Positions 1 to 10,516 of a stretch of DNA of 64,000 bases are shown here, one piece after another (position 1 is the stretch's first letter; every line of letters starts with the position of its first letter). The notes below the pieces were generated by a model, which saw nothing but the letters and a program-made list of their open reading frames with translations, ran no database searches and had not been told where the DNA came from. The DNA comes from Cyclaneusma minus (lineage: Eukaryota > Ascomycota > Leotiomycetes > Marthamycetales > Marthamycetaceae): the NCBI GenBank assembly GCA_037179335.1, contig JAKZHN010000005.1, forward strand, positions 1,302,001-1,366,000, given 5' to 3'. A program made the position numbers and the translations under genes.

Positions 1-120
1 ATCGTGATCTCCGGGATCTTCACCATGGAGTTCCAGAGCAAGCGCACGGGCCGCCTGTCAAAATCCGTGCAGTGTCCCAGAAAAGCACAGAGCCGACTCC
101 CCGACGCCAGGTGCCGGTAA
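1..120 (+). CDS. 3' end of an unidentified gene cut by the window edge (tentative)
   Basis: Frame 1 is open from the first base to a TAA at 118-120 and gives a 39-residue tail starting IVISGIFTMEFQSKRTG, with a hydrophobic start and a basic end. I do not recognise it. It could be the last exon of an upstream gene on the same strand as creC. The third frame is also open, to a TAG near 315, so the reading frame is not secure. A splice site inside the stretch cannot be excluded. Nothing else supports it. Confidence 0.25.
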   Translation: MVISGIFTMEFQSKRTGRLSKSVQCPRKAQSRLPDARCR

Positions 121-536
121 CCTTAGCCAAGAAAGTTCCCAGCCTTGGACCTGTTACTAACTCAACTCACCACTACCTTCCTGCTGTCTGTCGTTTTGAG
201 CGCGGGATTCAAATCATCTGTGACACCCAATCTGTACAAATCTTAGTACCTGTTCAGCCCCTTAAGCCAGCTTTTGACTCCAGAACCCAGGATATAAGCT
301 CTCGGGGCCGACAATAGTACGCACATAAGCTCCGGCCCCCATCCCGGGGAGAGCTTACCCCACAATACCGCTTGCTTGGCCCTTGCAGTTGTACATGCTG
401 TAGTTCCATCGTCATCTCGTCGCATTCTCCAGCTGTCAGTGAGGACACCCGTAACGACGACACTGTAACCTGAAGGCCTATCACAAACACAATACTAACG
501 GCAATAGGCCAATCGACAACAGAACCGGCCGTCACC
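121..536. other. creC upstream region, no gene seen
   Basis: About 400 bp between the tentative tail of an upstream gene and the creC start. Several short open frames exist on both strands, but none has recognisable protein content. It probably holds the creC promoter and leader. Confidence 0.5.
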
Positions 537-3187
537 ATGTTGTGAGTTTGCGCCAAGCTGCCCTCTTCTTGTCCTTGTAGCCCCTGCTTCAATCACAGCG
601 TTGACTCTAGATTAATACAGCGTCCTTCCCCCTCCTCCGCGATATCCTACCCAGGCAGCCTACAATGCCGCCGTCGCTGCCGGCCAAGCTGCTCCAATGA
701 TCGAGACGAACAATATCTTAAGTAACCCTACGGGGCCCGAATACCAACTGCTCGTGGCTGAAGGTGAGAGCCTTGGCATAGTACTGGTAGTTAAGATCTC
801 GAATACTGAACCTTTTCGCAGGTACATACGTCCTAAAGGAAGACTTACACCTGGCGACTCCTCCTCCACACCCCTCGGAAGCCCCTATCATAAATCCGAA
901 CCCTCTGGCAACGACACCACAGCCCGCGAGCGCCGGCACAAAACTCTCTCTCGTCTCCCTAAGTTTCAAAGCCTCACCGCCTCGCTTTTACAAAATCGAC
1001 ACAAGCGCCAGCCTACGGTCCGGAGGAATACCAACAAGCACAAGCATACTAGAACATCCTCAAGAAGGCCGGGCGTCCGGAGAACTGAGCAGTGATGCTG
1101 GGGGAACTTCGATGAGTGGTAGTGGGTTGGGGAGTGCATTTGGGGGTTTATCACTCGGGTCCGCGCCGGCTTTTGGAGAAGGCAATGCTCTGCTCACGCC
1201 AGTCACTACACGAGATTTTGCGAAGCGGAAGAAGCCCAAGAATAATATTACGAAGAGCAATTCGTCGTTTATATCGAGGGTTATTATGCACGAGACTCTG
1301 GCGAAGAGACTTCAGGACAGGCCGTCTGATGGACTTTTTGCTTTTGCCAATATTAATCGGGCCTTTCAATGGCTTGATTTGTCTTCCCCAACCAAGGTTT
1401 GAGATATCCACTTCATTTAGGTTTGAGTTGTAGGCACTGACTCGGACACAGCAAGAACATTTCACGAAGATATTGTTCACAAAGGCACATTGTCTATGTC
1501 ATGATGTCAATCTCTTGACTAAAAGTTCGTCACATCTGGATCTGATTATGGGATTCTCAACCGGCGAGATATTATGGTACGAACCAATATCTCAAAGGTA
1601 TACCAGGCTAAATAAGAACGTGAGTTTCTTCATTCCTTGTTCATGCTCCTAGATGATCTGACAGTGACGCTACAGGGCATTATCAACGCCACTCCAGTAA
1701 CAGAAATCCGGTGGATACCAGGCTCGGAAACCTTATTCCTCGCCGCACATGCCGATGGATCTCTCGTTGTGTACGACAAAGAGAAAGACGAGCAGGCATT
1801 TCTCCCCGAGGAAAACGGAACACCCAACGGCACTGGTGCCGAGAAAAACGGCCCGACTGAAGGCAGTAGCACAAAGCTTCACGTCGACAAATCGGTCCAC
1901 TCCAAGAACCAAAAGTCAAATCCGGTGGCTTTCTGGAAGTTATCGAATCAGCGTATCAATGCTTTTGCATTCTCTCCTGATAGTCGACATCTTGCCGTAG
2001 TCTCCGAAGATGGCTCTTTGCGGATAGTTGACTACCTGCGAGAAGAGTAAGTTTAAGCTTTTTGCTGTATTTTATAGTTTTCCTATAGTTCGGATGGCTC
2101 CTGAGCAGAGTGGTTGACCGACTCCAGATTACTAGATTGGTACACGAGCTACTACGGTGGTTTCAGCTGTGTCTGCTGGTCCCCCGACGGCAAGTACGTC
2201 GTCACCGGCGGCCAAGACGACCTCGTCTCCATCTGGTCCGTAGCAGATTCCATGATCATCGCACGCTGCCAAGGTCATCAATCCTGGGTAACAGCCGTCG
2301 CCTTCGATCCGTGGAAATGTGACGACAAGAACTATCGCTTCGGCAGCGTTGGTGAAGACTGTCGTCTGCTGCTGTGGGATTTCAGCGTAGGAATGCTGCA
2401 CCGACCAAAAGCCGTAAGTATTACAAAGCAGCAAAGACGCCCTGCTATTCTTCAGAATGCATTGTTAAGAAGTTATGTAGGCATCTGTACGGCAACATCA
2501 CAACAGTATCTCATCCCGCTTCGCCGGATTTGCTGGTCTCCAGCGCGCGGAGACACACAACACGACAAACAGCCGTCTGCGCTCTCCCTCAACCGTGTCC
2601 GCTGATGGCGAGCACGAGATCAAACATCCCGTAGAGCCGCGATCGCGCGTCCCCATGCTTCCTCCCGTCTTGGTATGATTCCCCACCTTAGATACACTTC
2701 TTGGCTGCTGTTTCAAGTGTAACGTTGCTGCTACTATCATTTGGTTTGATTTTGTGGAGAAGATTTGTCTTTTGAATGGGTTGAGGCTGACATGTGAATA
2801 ACTGGTACTATAGTCGAAATCCGTTGATCCGGATCCTCTCTGTTGGCTCGACTTTACTGAGGACTCTATTATCACTAGCTGCAAATCCGGTGAGTGGCCT
2901 TGACCTTCCCTCATGTTGTCCCTGGTTGTGAAAGCCGCCATCGAGTTCGGGCACGAGTTTTGCGTCAGTATCTTGACACATGTGCTCGAGTTTTAGAGCG
3001 TGCATAAGAAGGGGGGCTGGCCTTGCATGTGAACACTCGATGTATTATGAACACACAGTATCAAGGTATCAACTATCGGAGACCGTAGACTGGTGATGAC
3101 TGACTTTATCCTCCAGGGCATATTCGAACATGGAATAGACCTCGGGATGCCGCGAATGGCAGTCAAGTCACACTCTCATCAACCTGA
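537..3187 (+). CDS. creC: CreC, WD40 partner of the CreB deubiquitinase (carbon catabolite repression)
   Basis: Nine coding exons: 537-541, 621-763, 822-1396, 1452-1619, 1676-2046, 2128-2413, 2481-2672, 2814-2889, 3117-3187; 1887 nt, 628 residues. All junctions are GT/AG and in phase. The protein starts MFVLPPPPRYPT, as CreC proteins do. This is only possible if a 5-nt first exon (ATGTT) is spliced to 621. Recognisable blocks are a Ser/Gly-rich N-terminal third, KSNSSFISRV, FAFANINRAFQWLDL, the WD stretch SGSETLFLAAHADGSLVVYD-like near 1700-1770, YYGGFSCVCWSPDGKYVVTG and a C-terminal GHIRTWNRPRD. In Aspergillus CreC stabilises the deubiquitinase CreB in the CreA/glucose-repression network; a cytoplasmic/nuclear WD40 scaffold is expected. 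The tail after the last WD block is short. The next gene on the same strand is a CreD-type arrestin, which genetically opposes CreB/CreC. Identity is firm; the two terminal introns are the least certain joins. Confidence 0.93.
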
Positions 3188-6100
3188 GATTTGGATTACT
3201 GGGGACCCCGGCGGCCTCCGACGGCCGATTTCTGCAGCTTGCATATTGCCTCAGATCTACAGAGATGAAACTTGGAAACTTGGAAATATACCTTGTATGA
3301 TTTCACGGTCACGTGTGTGCGGCAAGCTGCGCTGCTGCGCTGCTGCGGCTTCTGCAGGCACAGGCACAGATCGGTTATCTCTCCGTCCAGAGTCTAGACC
3401 CGGCCCAGTCCCGTTTGTAAAGGACGACATGCTCTGGGTAACGGGTTGCGGGAAGAGATCGAGGCTCCATGTCTAGCAGATTCAGCACGTTGCGCAATCT
3501 TGCGACGGTAGTTCGACGCATGCTGTTGGTATCTTGGGATTGATTCGCCAGATGCTGTTGATCCAGATCTCCATGTACCCTAACGATTTATGCATATCTA
3601 GCTGGGAGCGGGTACTTATCTGGCGCTTTGCTGGTACGGGAGTTATTATTGTTTTTCTCGTCACTTCATGTAGACGAGAAACTGTCGAGAGTATGTACCA
3701 TGGGAGTTGGAGAGACTCCTTGTCTAGAGGACTTCGTGGTGCCGTAATAAACCCAGTTACCCAACAAATATGACAGCCAAAGCCTCTGCTTGTGATACCT
3801 GAATATATCGAGGACCAGAGTACAACACAAATGCATGAAATCATAAAGGACGGAGACTGAAAACTGGGAAGAAAGTGCTGGTCTGCTAGAATAGCTGCAT
3901 CCAAGAGCATATATTAACATCGTACCTATCTCAAGATCGTCCGCTAAAGCTCATTGCCGCCATCTACCGGCGTTGCACAGAGGCCTCAATATAAGAACCC
4001 GACCCCTCTGCCGCCATCATCCATGGCCCATCGGCCCATCGACGCCATGGTGCGATCTCTTGTAAATTCGGCAAGCTTGAAGTGGAGACTGTACAACGTC
4101 AACATGCAGAAGCTCGCAGGGTCCCTTAGAGATGCCATGTCCATGTTCTTAAGATGGCCGTTTAAGCATAATGAAGCGAGATGCAGAAGTGCTTCGAGCC
4201 TCAGTTCATCTCAGATCATCCACGGCAGTACTCTTCGGAAACTAACTGAGGCCACATATCCCATCAAGGAAGTCAGGCTGAGAGCACAGCGGCACATCTA
4301 TCATCCGGATACCAGATATGTGGTGACTCAAGGCGATACAAGAAAGTCTACATGTACACGATCGTAGATGCCGTGTTGCAGATTCGCGAGAATGTTAAGC
4401 CGAGAGATTTCGGCTTTGCGCTTCAGCGCTTGTCGGGTTGCCGTTTTTAGCTTCCGTTACTTTACTTGCAAGTACCTATGTATCTCGAGTCTAGATCCTC
4501 GAGACTTGGGGGCCGGCACTGGGAAGCACGGCGAAGCACGGCGAAGCACGGCGAAGCACGACAAAGTCATGCATGATGCGATGCAGTGAGGCTGTGATAC
4601 ACATGGCCCTTTTCTGCAGAAACCTCGTGATTCTGACGCCGTGCATGTGGATGATGTGGGAATGGTTTCATGAATGGGGAAGATGCTCTTATATACAGAC
4701 ACCATGGCGGAACAGGCAAAAGAAGCGAAAAAGGCGAAACAGGTTTCTTGGACGTTTTTGACGAAATACTTTGAGGCTTCTGGGCTGTCAGGGGGGAAAT
4801 TGGGGGCCAATATCGAACGATCCACTGCAGCAGTGATTCTGCAGTAGTAGAAATGAGGCTTGGAGGCTTGGAGCGAGGCAGGCTCAGGTAGCGAAACAGC
4901 TCCGTGAAACTACGATGATCTGTGAGTTGGTTTCATAAGTCGAAAGGTGTGCTGAGGACGAGGTGAGGTCGTGTGGCGGACGGACGGCAGATCCTCGGGA
5001 GCTATGGAAATAACAGGGAATCGAAAAATCGAACGGTGGTGGCGCAAGGCTGGATTCGTGAAGGTCGGGACGATAAGCCAACGTTGATAGAGGATTTGTC
5101 GGGTTGGGGCGACTTTTTGCGCGAATATTCGAAAGGTATTTTCGTGGTTTGGGTGAGCTTTGATGACGAGGTTTAGAGTGCTGATGTTGGGTCGAGACGT
5201 GGGTTTAATTGTCAGGATTGGACCAAGATATTATCGTTAACGAGGCCGAGACGTGTTGGAGACTTGGCAATGTACATGTGTACACATAGAACTCTGAATA
5301 CGGATGTGTGCTGTCTCAAATGACATGGAAAGGCTTAACTTAGATGCAAGGGTCGACTAGAGAATTGGCTTTTGGAATGGGCCGAATGGGGGCTGTCGGA
5401 ATGGTGTTCTGGGAAATCCGGAGAGGCGGCTCCGTCGATGTCGTCCTGGTGGTTAGCCGTGCAGCCTTGCGGAATCGTAAGCTGATGGACGCTATTGTTA
5501 TATCGACTATCTTCGGCCCCTGAACTGCATCCGTAGATTCGGTTGTACGGGTCATTCAAAAATCTGTATCTCCTTTTTGTATCATGGCTCTGATATCATG
5601 CTGCTCTATATTTTCTGTTGGATGTGATATCGTGTTGAGAGGCCCGTCAACTTCCAACATCCAGTCTCTTGGCAAGTTCGGCAGGTTCTTATCGCGCGGC
5701 TTTTGCTTAGACTTCCCGCAGTCGAAGCTTGTGGTGGCATGACGGCCGCTGTGACGTGCGCAGTGATCAACTCCAAATGTGCCGTTACATGCATGCGGAG
5801 GGCATGTGAAGTGCCACTGTGTTGCTGAGATTATTCTTGTGATCGAGTAGAACGCAGCGGCTCGCCAGCCGGAGTGATGTATGGTAGCACGATTGCTAGG
5901 ACGTGCAGGCGCTGAAAAGCTAGTCGGCGCTAGTCAGGAGCGTGATGGATGCTGATAGTGACAGACATAATTCCTGGTACATACCTAACCAAGCCTGCAA
6001 AATGGATCCCTCCCTTGAGAAAAGCCGATGGATGGCGTTTGTCCCTGGATGGGCTCCCTGCACAGGCACAGGGCCCTTGCTTTGCCATCCAGCCTGCAAA

Positions 6101-6430
6101 AAGCTTGAAAGAGAATCGCACCTGGTTTCGAGCCCTGGCTCCTTCCCTCCCCCCAACTGCCCTCCCCATTAAAACCGCCGCTCCCTCACCCGGCCTGCCG
6201 TTCCCAGCATCACCTCTCTCCAATACTTGCTTGTCGACGCTCATTGTTACTACGCGTAGTATTCTTTTGCGACAAGAAGCTTTCTGGATAGGACGGACGG
6301 ACGTCGGCGACTCATCCGCTCACAAAGAAATCCCATCTTCTCACGCCCCACAACCGAACAGGCACCAGCTTTCCTGCTTGACCTGGAGAGAACATCCATC
6401 TCGAGGGCCATTCAAGCCCTCTAGCACACC
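3188..6430. other. 3.2-kb interval with no recognisable gene
   Basis: Open frames of 60-140 codons occur on both strands (for example 3482-3910 minus and 3954-4367 plus). None shows family motifs, a plausible intron pattern or biased composition. The interval contains a short 10-bp tandem repeat near 4522. The part after about 5900 is probably the promoter and leader of the downstream arrestin gene. Confidence 0.5.
4522..4560. repeat. Short tandem repeat, 10-bp unit
   Basis: Four near-perfect copies of the unit GAAGCACGGC lie head to tail, the last one imperfect. There is no coding context. Confidence 0.8.
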
Positions 6431-8671
6431 ATGCCGAGCTTCAATCCTTTCCAGAACGTGACCGGCAAGCACAGTGCTACTCTCTTCGAGATTCGGTACG
6501 CCAACTGGCTCCGCGAGTCTGGCGCTTGAACTGATCCTATTGTAGTCTGGACAATGACATTGTTGTGCTGAGAGGCTCCGAGGTTGAAGCTGCCAGCCAG
6601 CTCTTGAGCGGTGTCGTGGTGATCTGTCTGCCACAGCCCCTGCGAGTCGAAGATGTTCATTTGCGCTTGACCGGCCACTTGAGAGTTGGGTATGCTTGGA
6701 CACTTCCTAAGTTGTCTTTGTGAACTGTTATTAACCGTAAAACTACTAGATGGACCGAAAGCAAATACACGGCCAGTGGTATAAGCACTGAACGACCGCA
6801 TAAGGCCCAAGAGATCTTCAGCCACCGATTTCCTCCCTTCGTAGGCGCGCAGACGCTCCCGGCCGGCAACCATGAATGGCCTTTCTCCCTCGAAATACCC
6901 GGTACGGTGGCAGAGAGTATCGAGGGCTTGTCGGAGAGCCATCTCATCTACAAGCTGAAAGCTACCGTGGCGAGAGGCAAATTGGCATACGATTTGCACG
7001 CCTACAAGCCAGTACGGATCATCCGGACCCTGGACCCTTCGGCCCTGGAATTCGCACATGCCATGACGGTGGAGAACGTCTGGCCGAACAAGATCGAATA
7101 TTCGCTGGTGATTCCACAGAAGGCGGTCTTGTTTGGAACGGCAATAGAATGTGAAATGCGCTTTACCTCGTTGTTGAAGGGACTGAAAATAGGCAAGATC
7201 AAGTGTCTATTACAAGAGAACATAGAATTGTCCATCCCGGCTTCGGGAGGCCATCCCGAGAAATCTTTCAAGCACTCGAGGGAAATTGGAAACTGGGAGT
7301 TCGAGATTGACGAGGAAAAGCATTACCGTGATATGCTGGACGAATCAGGCCAGGACGGGTATTGTCTGAACGAGAGGATGCCACTGCCAAAAAGGCTCAG
7401 ACAGTGTATGCAAGACGTCGATGTGCACGGGATCAAAGTTCGACACAAGGTCAAATTCAACGTTGCGCTCCACAATCCCGACGGCCACGTATCGGAGGTA
7501 AGAAGATGTCCAACATGTGCTAAATGCTGGGAGGTGAAGATACCTAGCTGCCTTTGTGACAGCCGCTGACACTACACAGCTTCGTGCCAACCTTCCCATC
7601 ACCATATTCATCTCTCCAAATATGCCCATCGATGAGCAAGGAAACTTGGTCGATCAGTCCAACCATACAACACTATCTGCTGACATCACAGCTCATGCTC
7701 CTCCTCTCTATGGCCAACATGTCATGGATCAGATATACGCTGATATCGACCCGACTCAGGCTGCTGGTTTCATGACCCCTGCCGCCTCTGGCGTGAATAC
7801 CCCCTTTCATGCACAGTCGCGAAACGGTTCTCAGGAAGACCTTACGTCTATGGACCATGTCGCCAGCAGCGCCGTTCCGCCAGCAGCTCTTTCTCATCGC
7901 CTTCAAAACCTCAACATCAACTTCGGCCGCTCTACCAACTTTATCCGCGGTAACCACCGTTCGCAGCCCCCCACACCCGGTACTCATACCGACAACAGTC
8001 ATCCGAATAACAGCCTGCCTACCGTTGACGCACCCAGCTATTTCGACCTACCCCACCGCTCCCCACCCAACGGTAACGGTAACCAAAGCAGCCATAACAG
8101 CTCCAACAACGCAACCGGCACCTCATCCCGCAACTCCGAAGAGCACACCCCCAACGGTGCTCTCGCACCCCCAGGCATAGCCTCCGGCCTAACAAGCGGC
8201 CAACACACACCCGAACATATCGAAGGCTTCTCCGACATTAGCGGCCTCAACCGCGTCCCCAGCTACTCCACCGCAGTCCGCACTCCCGCGCGCGGCATGT
8301 CCTGGTCCTCCGCCCTCCCCAACTACGAAACCGCCATCTCCGCTCCCCCAAGCCCGGAATTAAATCCCCAAATGGGCGCCAGCCTTCCAGCCCGCCCCGC
8401 TGCCGCAGAACGAGCCACAACCTCGTCTTCGCACCATTTTGGTCGCACGCACGGCAGCTCAGCAAGTCTGGGCGATTTGCTGTCAAGGACGGGTAGGAGG
8501 AGCGCTAATAGCAGTGCGGGAAATAGCAGACATCCGAGTCCCGCGAGGGATCATAGTGGTGGGAATGCGAGTGGACATGGCCATGCGAATAGTTCGGGGA
8601 GCGCGGATGCGCCGCATGAGCAGCCGGTGCGCAAAACCTTTTTGCAGCGGGCACGAGGAGCGGTGCACTGA
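6431..8671 (+). CDS. creD: CreD-type arrestin (HECT ubiquitin ligase adaptor)
   Basis: Four exons: 6431-6495, 6546-6689, 6750-7497, 7580-8671; 2049 nt, 682 residues. The N-terminal half is an arrestin fold: Arrestin_N about 15-175 (block EAASQLLSGVVVICLPQPL) and Arrestin_C about 190-370 (blocks VENVWPNKIEYSLV, GIKVRHKVKFNVAL and LPITIFISPNMPIDEQGNLV). A PPLY motif at about residue 360 and an LPNY motif at about 564 are candidate WW-domain docking sites for an Rsp5/HulA-type HECT ligase. The C-terminal 320 residues are Ser/Asn/Pro-rich and look disordered. In Aspergillus CreD and in yeast Rod1/Rog3, such arrestins direct ubiquitination of transporters in response to carbon source. The sequence around PPLY (APPLYG...DQIY) fits CreD better than the paralogue ApyA, but this was judged by eye. 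It lies 3.2 kb downstream of creC on the same strand. Confidence 0.9.
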
Positions 8672-10516
8672 CGATGAGCATTTCGTTCCGAGTCTCCGAT
8701 GCATCCGATGCATTGATAGGAGTTTGGGAATGTGTTACATTAGATTGATTCAGGGGGATGGCATGGTTTGGAGGGTCAAAAGCATTGTTTGCAGGGCGTC
8801 GACTTTGTTACTTGAGCGGCGACTTTTGAAAATTCGATTCAGAAAATGTGTTTTGCTAGGAAGGGATAGTGAGGCTGTTTGTCAGATTGCAATGGGATAG
8901 AAATAGACGGATGGAAACCAGGATTACGCAATCGCAGACGAAGGCGAGGTTAGCATGGTTCTTGGGTTTTACTACTTAATAGACGGATGGATTCGGCTAG
9001 GCCGCCAGGAGTTTGATATCGACGAGCGTTGAGAAGAGATTGATTGAAAGGAAGGCGTGAGGGTTTTACTAGCACTCCGCTCACCGGCGTGGACTCCACT
9101 CTTGAGAAAGAAGGAGGCGGATCTGTCAGATTAGCGACGTATTAGGAATCTCAGACAGTGGAAAGTCACTACTTGAAGTCCAACAAAATGAATGGGATCC
9201 TGATTAGTGGGATGAACTGGGAACTTGTCAAGTTTGCCTTTCCTCCTCACGCGGGCCCCTTTTTGAGGTTTGTTTGCATGTCGACGGACTGAGACTCCGC
9301 AGGGGGGCGATTGGGCGATTCTATTCTGGCTTCTGCCATTCTGGTGGTGTGTGATGGAAGTTTGAAAGGGGCGACCTACTGGAATATCTTGGTTGTTAGG
9401 CCACATCGGGAGTCTGGCTGGAGGTCGCAGGTTTTGTTTGCACACCTCGACCAACTCCACGTTCTGAAAACGGGTGAATGTCCGTATCATGGATGGACGG
9501 CTCGGTTGGTGTTTTGTTGCATGTCGACCAGCTTCACATATTCACATCCTCTGAGCCACTGGGGAGGACTGCGGCTTTGTTGCACGCCGACCAATTGAGC
9601 AGGCGCCGAGGGGTAGCAGCGAGGGCCGCTCCTTCCCTCCTTCCCTCCTTCTTACTTCCCATTTCCCACTGCATCGTGGTGTGCAGAGGCCCGTGCGCGG
9701 GTATAAACCACCCCCCCCTCCTTTTCGTCTTTCTCTCTTCCTTCAAAGCCTTTCTTCAAGTTCCTCCGAATTTGGGCGTGGATTGTCCGTCCCCGGGAGG
9801 TGGGCAGGTGGGAGGGAGGGAGGAACTTGGGGCAGGACAGCGGGCATTTGAGAGGTGGCTTGGGCAACTGAAAGTGAAGCGACTTTTTTGCAGTTGGCCG
9901 GTTTGTACCAGCTCCACACTTTCATCCTTTGAGCCTCGAGCGAGGCACGCAGTTTTGTTGCGTGTCGACCAACCTCAAATTCAGATTCTTTAGGCCCTGG
10001 TGGGGGCCTGAAATATTGTTGCACATCGACCAGCTTCACATTATTTCCTCGCAGTTCAGAGCGAGTGACTCATTTGAGCAACGTGTTACACGTCTGGCTC
10101 CTAGAAAATGTGAAGCTGGTCGACGTGCGACAAAAGGTCGGGGAGGCCGTGCACGAGGAGCTGGCAGGCTGGTGAGGGAAAAGAGCTTGGTCTTGTTTCG
10201 CATTGCGAGTCTGGGTAGAAAGCTAGGAAGCTGGGGTAGGATTTGGCGAGTGCACGAAATTCAGCTTCTAGTCCGCTGGCCCTCCTCCGCTCTCGCCCGT
10301 CTAGACACCTGTTCCCAGTGTTCCACAAACCTATTGAAACCTCGAAACTTCCATTCCACTGTCGACGATCCGAACCTGCGTTATTTACCCAAAAGAGAAA
10401 ACTAAAAGTATGTTCGGTAACGGACAGTCATCACTTGTAGCCTTTTTTTTGGAATTTTGTTGCACACCCATCATTGGACTCAGAATTAACTTGCGTAATC
10501 CTAATCGCTGCTCCAT
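8672..10516. other. Gene-free interval carrying a minisatellite
   Basis: There is no convincing coding sequence. The first 700 bp are probably the arrestin 3' UTR and spacer. The rest is dominated by the degenerate repeat described separately (9431-10060) with an inverted copy at 10109-10135 and a decayed copy near 10452. A CT-rich stretch lies at 9625-9760. Confidence 0.6.
9431..10060. repeat. Degenerate minisatellite, roughly 60-bp unit with core TTGCACGTCGACCA
   Basis: Copies of a core close to TTTTGTTGCACGTCGACCA start near 9432, 9511, 9575, 9887, 9951 and 10015. Each is followed by a CAGCTTCACA-like segment, and several by a short GC-rich inverted repeat (for example GAGCCTCGAGCGAGGC at 9931 and AGGCCCTGGTGGGGGCCT at about 9992) before the next core. 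An inverted copy is at 10109-10135. The same core occurs singly at 40981, 46502 and 54775. No open frame runs through the array, so it is non-coding as far as can be seen. Confidence 0.8.

Noticed and set aside
1397..1433. A 37-bp third intron in creC
   Set aside because: The acceptor at 1451 gives a 55-bp intron with a CTGAC branch site and a better match to the CreC family.
3482..3910. 142-codon minus-strand frame with hydrophobic stretches
   Set aside because: Composition looks random, there is no conserved block, and other frames of similar length overlap it.
9431..10136. A CRISPR-like or integron-like array
   Set aside because: The genome is eukaryotic, spacers are related rather than unique, repeats are degenerate and one copy is inverted.
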